Shown here in pieces: positions 8,132-11,198 of a DNA stretch of 11,198 nt. Every line of letters starts with the position of its first letter. Position 1 is the first letter of the stretch. A program made the position numbers and the translations under genes. Source of the DNA: Blumeriella jaapii (Eukaryota > Ascomycota > Leotiomycetes > Helotiales > Drepanopezizaceae); the NCBI GenBank assembly GCA_009599575.1, contig VWND01000081.1, positions 1-11,198 of the forward strand, given 5' to 3'. A model generated the notes under the pieces. It was not told the DNA's origin. It ran no database searches and saw only the letters and a list, made by a program, of their open reading frames with translations.

Positions 8132-10022
8132 ATGTCTTACTACGATAATCAACAATGGTCGGTCGTCGCGGGGACGCCGTCGTGGGAACAACACACGCCG
8201 CCCGCTCGCTCCGGTACGTGGACGTGGATGCCATCCCCGAGGGTCGCGAGGGCTCGAATTGACAGCATCGCAGGTGCCAGCTCGGCCGTTCCGCGCGAGG
8301 AACCCGCGGCGTTCATGACACAAATCGAGGGTACGTGCAGATGAAGAGACGTCCAGGCGACGATGGGGAAGATGGGCGCGAGAGCTCGAGACCTCCCATG
8401 CGTCGGTGCTGCCCGGCATGGTTGATGGCTCGTGAAAAGGGGAGAGGGCCACGGATGAGCTGCCATCTCGGCCGGACACGTCCTGCGCCCACTGACACAC
8501 ACACACACAGAGAGAGAGAGGGGGAGAGAGAGAGAGAGAAAGCAGAGGAGAGAGAGAGAGAGATCCCCAGGCTAATGGTTTCGCAGAGGTTGACCGTGCC
8601 ATCGACAACCTCGCAAAGAGCGGCAAGATGTTTCCGAACCTGTCGGGACGTCGCGATTCGCTGCCGCTGTCGGCCCCCCCGCGACAGTTCCAAGAGCAGT
8701 TCGGTACGATCCCATCCCCCATCCACCCACCGCCGGACTTGGGCCATTTTCTCACACAATGATGGACCTACAGATCCTCGCATGAGCGGCGGCCCCCCTC
8801 GCCACCACTCGGTCAGCGGCGACTTTGGGGATGCGCGCTCCTTCTCGGGCTCGAACCTGCAGAGCTTCTACGCCAGCCAACGACACCAACCATCGCGTGG
8901 CACCAACGAGGTCGAGCAGGTGATGCAGGCAAAGAGACGGATGGCGGCCCAGCGGGAGAGAGAGCTGCGCAACTACCACCAAGAGCAGCAGTACAACCGA
9001 AGTAGGCCACCCTCTTCTGTATAACACACAATGCTCCGTACCATCAATGCTGCCACAACCCAAGCCCTGTACTCCAGCGGTTCGCACGTCTCACTTCTCT
9101 GTCCACTGTTTGCGTCCTGTGGCGTGTGAATGCGATTCCTTCCCCGGGCCGCCTTCTCCTCTCTCCCTTCCCCCTCCCCCCCCCCCCCTCCCCCCTCCCC
9201 CCTCTTCCTTCCCCCTCCCCCTCCCCCTTCCCTCTCTTTGATATCAGCACTTACTGACGAGCATAAGGCGTTGTAGCCGAGGTATCGACGATGGGAGGAG
9301 GTAAAGTCGATCGCACCATGAGCCCTGGCAGTGGCATGACCGAGGATGAACGTCGCGAGCTCATCGCGCGTCAGCGGAGCGCCCTGTACCGCGAAGGCGC
9401 CGCCCACCCCGACGGCGGCGCGTTCGACGAGAACGGCACCCCGCGCCCGGGGACCCAGAGCTCGGGCAGCCAACCGGCCGGCGGGATCCGAGGACACTCG
9501 CCGTTGGCCTTCGGCCCGGGGGAGCCCGGCCCCGCGCCCCGCCGAGCCTCCGTCGGCCACCCACGCGCCCGGGCAGCCGCGATCGCGGGCGAACAGCACC
9601 TCATCCCCGTCGTCGAACCCTCCCCAGCATGCTTCAGCCTCTTCGAGGCCGCCGCCGCGGCGCAGCAGTCGAGCCGCACGTCGACCTCCTCGCCGGGCGG
9701 GTCCCCCCCTCGTCCCGGCAAGGGCCCGACCGGCTCGGGCGTGGCCCCCATCGGCACGCGTCCCAGTGGCCAAGCGGCCCACGCGGCGCTCAGCAAGCAG
9801 CGCGCCACCACGCCGCTCCCGTCGCCCCTCAGCTACGGCTTCGCCGCCCCCCGGGGCGAGGCGAGCCAGAAGGGCGAGAAGGACGGCCGGGCGGCCTCGG
9901 CCGCGTCGAACCCGACGTCGCAGAGCCAGCCGCAACCGGACGTCGGGCTCGGCTGGGGCTCCAAGAGCGGCGGCGTGTGGGGGAAGAACTCTCTGGGTGT
10001 ACAGGCTTCGGTGTGGGGTTGA
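8132..10022 (+). CDS. Conserved fungal protein of unknown function, 5 exons, 412 residues
   Basis: Exons: 8132-8213, 8274-8330, 8587-8703, 8774-9001, 9268-10022. Splicing keeps phase throughout and yields 413 codons including TGA. Donors are GTACGT, GTACGT, GTACGA and GTAGGC; acceptors GCAG, GCAG, ACAG and TAAG; good branch-like boxes are TTGAC (intron 1), GCTAAT (intron 2) and CTGAC (intron 4). The start has A at -3 and is the first ATG of the spliced leader. Residues 1-28 start MSYYDNQQW. Residues 38-62 hold REEPAAF and EEVDRAIDNLAKSGKMF. Residues 131-162 form a charged helix (QAKRRMAAQRERELRNYHQ). Residues 185-202 (MTEDERRELIARQRSALY) form a second helix. Then Pro/Ser/Ala-rich disorder and a Trp-Gly C-terminus (388-412). 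No signal peptide, membrane segment or catalytic motif. I believe orthologues occur across Pezizomycotina, but know no function. Exon 5 may contain a local frame conflict (9510-9630). Confidence 0.88.
8492..8562 (+). repeat. CA and GA microsatellite inside intron 2
   Basis: Intron 2 (8331-8586, 256 bp) is long for this gene and carries CACACACACACA passing straight into GAGA repeats. The acceptor at 8581-8586 lies about 20 bases beyond the repeat with GCTAAT as branch site (8571-8576). The repeat explains most of the extra intron length. Confidence 0.9.
9152..9239 (+). repeat. 88-base pure pyrimidine tract inside intron 4
   Basis: Every base from 9152 to 9239 is C or T, with runs of C broken by CTCC and CTTCC. 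It sits in intron 4 (9002-9267) and ends about 14 bases before the branch-like ACTGAC (9252-9257). Such mirror-like tracts can form triplex DNA; here it may also simply serve as an oversized polypyrimidine tract. Confidence 0.9.
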
Positions 10023-10605
10023 ACCCGGGACGGGGGATGGAGGGTTGGTTGGTTGCCGCACGACCACGGGAAGGCGAATGGGTATCAAATTTGGAGAACT
10101 GGGAGCCGGCGCCGGAATTTCCACACATGGAAGGTGTTCTGGCAAGATTTTTGTTGCATCTCATTTTGCTTGCTGATGGGAGACAGGACAGGAAGGCAAG
10201 GCCGGGAAAGGCAAGGCAAAGGGCACGGGTCGGGAATCGGCGTCTAACATCCGAGCCGGGGAGTGGGTGCGTTGCATCTTTGTGTTGGTTGCGCGTGGGT
10301 GTGGGTGTGTATTCTTCTTCTGCTCCCGCCGCCGCTGCTGCTGCATTGGTGGCGTGTTTTAGGGTTTTTTGTGTTTGGTTCATTCGAGTGGTTCTGTGGT
10401 GATGGTTTTCAGTGGGTTCTGTGGTGATGGTTCTGTTGGGATGGGATTAGATGGGATTGATGGGATGGGATGGATAGGATTGGATTGGATTGAGATGCGC
10501 TGTTCGGATCGGATGGGATCGGCTTTGTGCTGTGCTGTGCTGTGCTGGGTGAAAACGGTTTGGGTATGAGGGAGGGCAGAAGAAGAAAGAGCGGGGGAGG
10601 TCTTT
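10023..10605 (+). other. 3' UTR and G/T-rich flank with short tandem repeats
   Basis: No gene is seen. After the stop codon the plus strand turns G/T-rich. It holds two near-identical 21-22 bp units (10387-10407 and 10411-10432, TGGTTCTGTGGTGATGGTT-like), a GATGG/GATTG pentamer array (10438-10495) and TGTGC pentamers (about 10526-10547). No AATAAA signal was found, which is not unusual in fungi, so the polyadenylation point cannot be placed. Confidence 0.6.
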
Positions 10606-10606
10606 A

Positions 10607-11057
10607 GGGGGTTTTGGTACGGGTTTGGTCTTTGGGGGGGTTTGTACGGGTTTTTGTAGTCGATAGGTCCTTTTTTATCATTATCTTTATCTTTGTCATT
10701 GTCATTTATCGTTGTTCTCACTGTTCCTTTTTGGGGGGGGTGGTTAACGGGTTTTGGTAGTCGACACTTCTTTTTCGTCTTTTCTCTCTCTCTTTTTTTT
10801 TTTCCTCTTTTTTTTCTCTTTTGTTTTGGTTCTTTTGTTATTGTCGTTATTATCAGCGTTATTGTCATCGTTATTTATCGTTATCGTTATCGTTATTATC
10901 AGCGTTATTATCATTGTTTATATCATCATTGTTCTTATCATTGTCATTTATCGTTTTTTCTCGCTGTTCTTTTCCTTTTCAAAAAAGGGGAAGAGGGGGG
11001 GGGGGGGGGGGGTTATACGGTTTTTTGGTAGTAGATACTTCTTTCTAGTCTTTTTTC
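10607..11057 (+). repeat. Diverged repeats pairing a G run with an ACGG-TTTTGGTAGTCGA-like motif
   Basis: Three copies start at G runs 10634-10640, 10733-10740 and 10995-11012 (G18) and continue with ACGGGTTTTTGTAGTCGAT, AACGGGTTTTGGTAGTCGAC and TACGGTTTTTTGGTAGTAGA, the last two then ACTTCTTT. A partial copy with GGTACGGG starts at 10607. Copies 2 and 3 are each preceded by TCATTGTCATTTATCGTT (10696-10713 and 10938-10955). The larger unit is therefore about 240-260 bp. The TTATCG hexamer is expanded between them (about 10855-10920). No protein is plausible here. Confidence 0.8.
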
Positions 11058-11198
11058 TTATTGTTTTTGTTATGGTTGTTGTGATTGTTACTGTTTTTTT
11101 TCGTGTTTTGCTTCTCGTGCTTCTCACTGTTGTCGGTATTGTTGTTATTATCGTTTTTGTCACTGTTTTGTTTTTTTTCTTCTTTCGTTTTCTTCTCT
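11058..11198. other. T-rich low-complexity DNA, nothing recognised
   Basis: The last 141 bases are T/G-rich with TTGTTATTATCG-type words like those in the preceding repeats, so they may be a further decayed unit running out of the window. No gene or signal is visible. Confidence 0.5.

Noticed and set aside
8973..10145. 390-codon antisense open frame across the gene
   Set aside because: It is the shadow of GC-rich exons 4 and 5 and runs through intron 4 repeats; the plus-strand gene has matching splice sites and phase.
9346..10176. 276-codon Arg/Pro/Ala-rich frame overlapping exon 5
   Set aside because: Typical alternative frame of GC-rich coding DNA. Only its part at about 9544-9626 looks meaningful, and that is handled as a possible frameshift.
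10380..10868. Antisense frame of 162 codons, Lys- and Asn-rich
   Set aside because: Low-complexity translation of G/T-rich repeats including TTATC and G runs; no domain.
10607..11057. Subtelomeric or telomeric repeat
   Set aside because: No TTAGGG arrays; G runs vary from 5 to 18 and are followed by a non-telomeric motif.

Overview
The window looks like a filamentous ascomycete genome, probably a sordariomycete. Short introns have GTACGT donors and CTAAY/CTGAC-like branch points. A GC-rich gene has low-complexity flanks. Next to it lies AT-rich retrotransposon DNA in which CpA is scarce, TpA is common and CpG is kept, the usual mark of repeat-induced point mutation (RIP). No database search was possible; family assignments come from motifs read by eye.

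Layout. (1) Bases 1-6434 are the internal region and 3' LTR of one plus-strand Ty3/Gypsy element of the chromodomain (chromovirus) type; its 5' end is outside the window. In order I can read a Gag zinc knuckle (930-972), a protease Asp motif (1146), reverse transcriptase (1560-2455), RNase H and connection (2560-2980), integrase (3390-4400), a chromodomain (4570-4770), a long unassigned 3' internal segment (4861-6006), a polypurine tract and a 3' LTR (6022-6434). All coding parts are broken by stops and frame changes, and the three integrase catalytic acids have been changed. (2) Bases 6435-6850 are ordinary flanking DNA with a ~100 bp direct repeat that carries a conserved hairpin; the LTR ends exactly where the first repeat copy begins. 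(3) Bases 6851-8131 are a GC-rich, pyrimidine-skewed leader made of a chain of different microsatellites. It has no ATG outside one predicted 5' UTR intron, and ends in an A26 run just before the start codon. (4) Bases 8132-10022 hold the only intact gene: five exons, four introns, a predicted 412-residue hydrophilic protein of unknown function that I believe is conserved in Pezizomycotina. (5) Bases 10023-11198 are a G/T-rich 3' flank with pentamer repeats and a diverged ~250 bp repeat carrying long G runs; no gene is seen.

The biological picture is a dead, heterochromatin-type retroelement ending about 1.7 kb upstream of an active-looking gene. The transition from AT-rich to GC-rich sequence is sharp. 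The points most worth checking are the unassigned 1.1 kb segment of the element, the LTR that looks far less mutated than the interior, the local frame conflict in exon 5, and the tryptophan-glycine C-terminus of the gene product.
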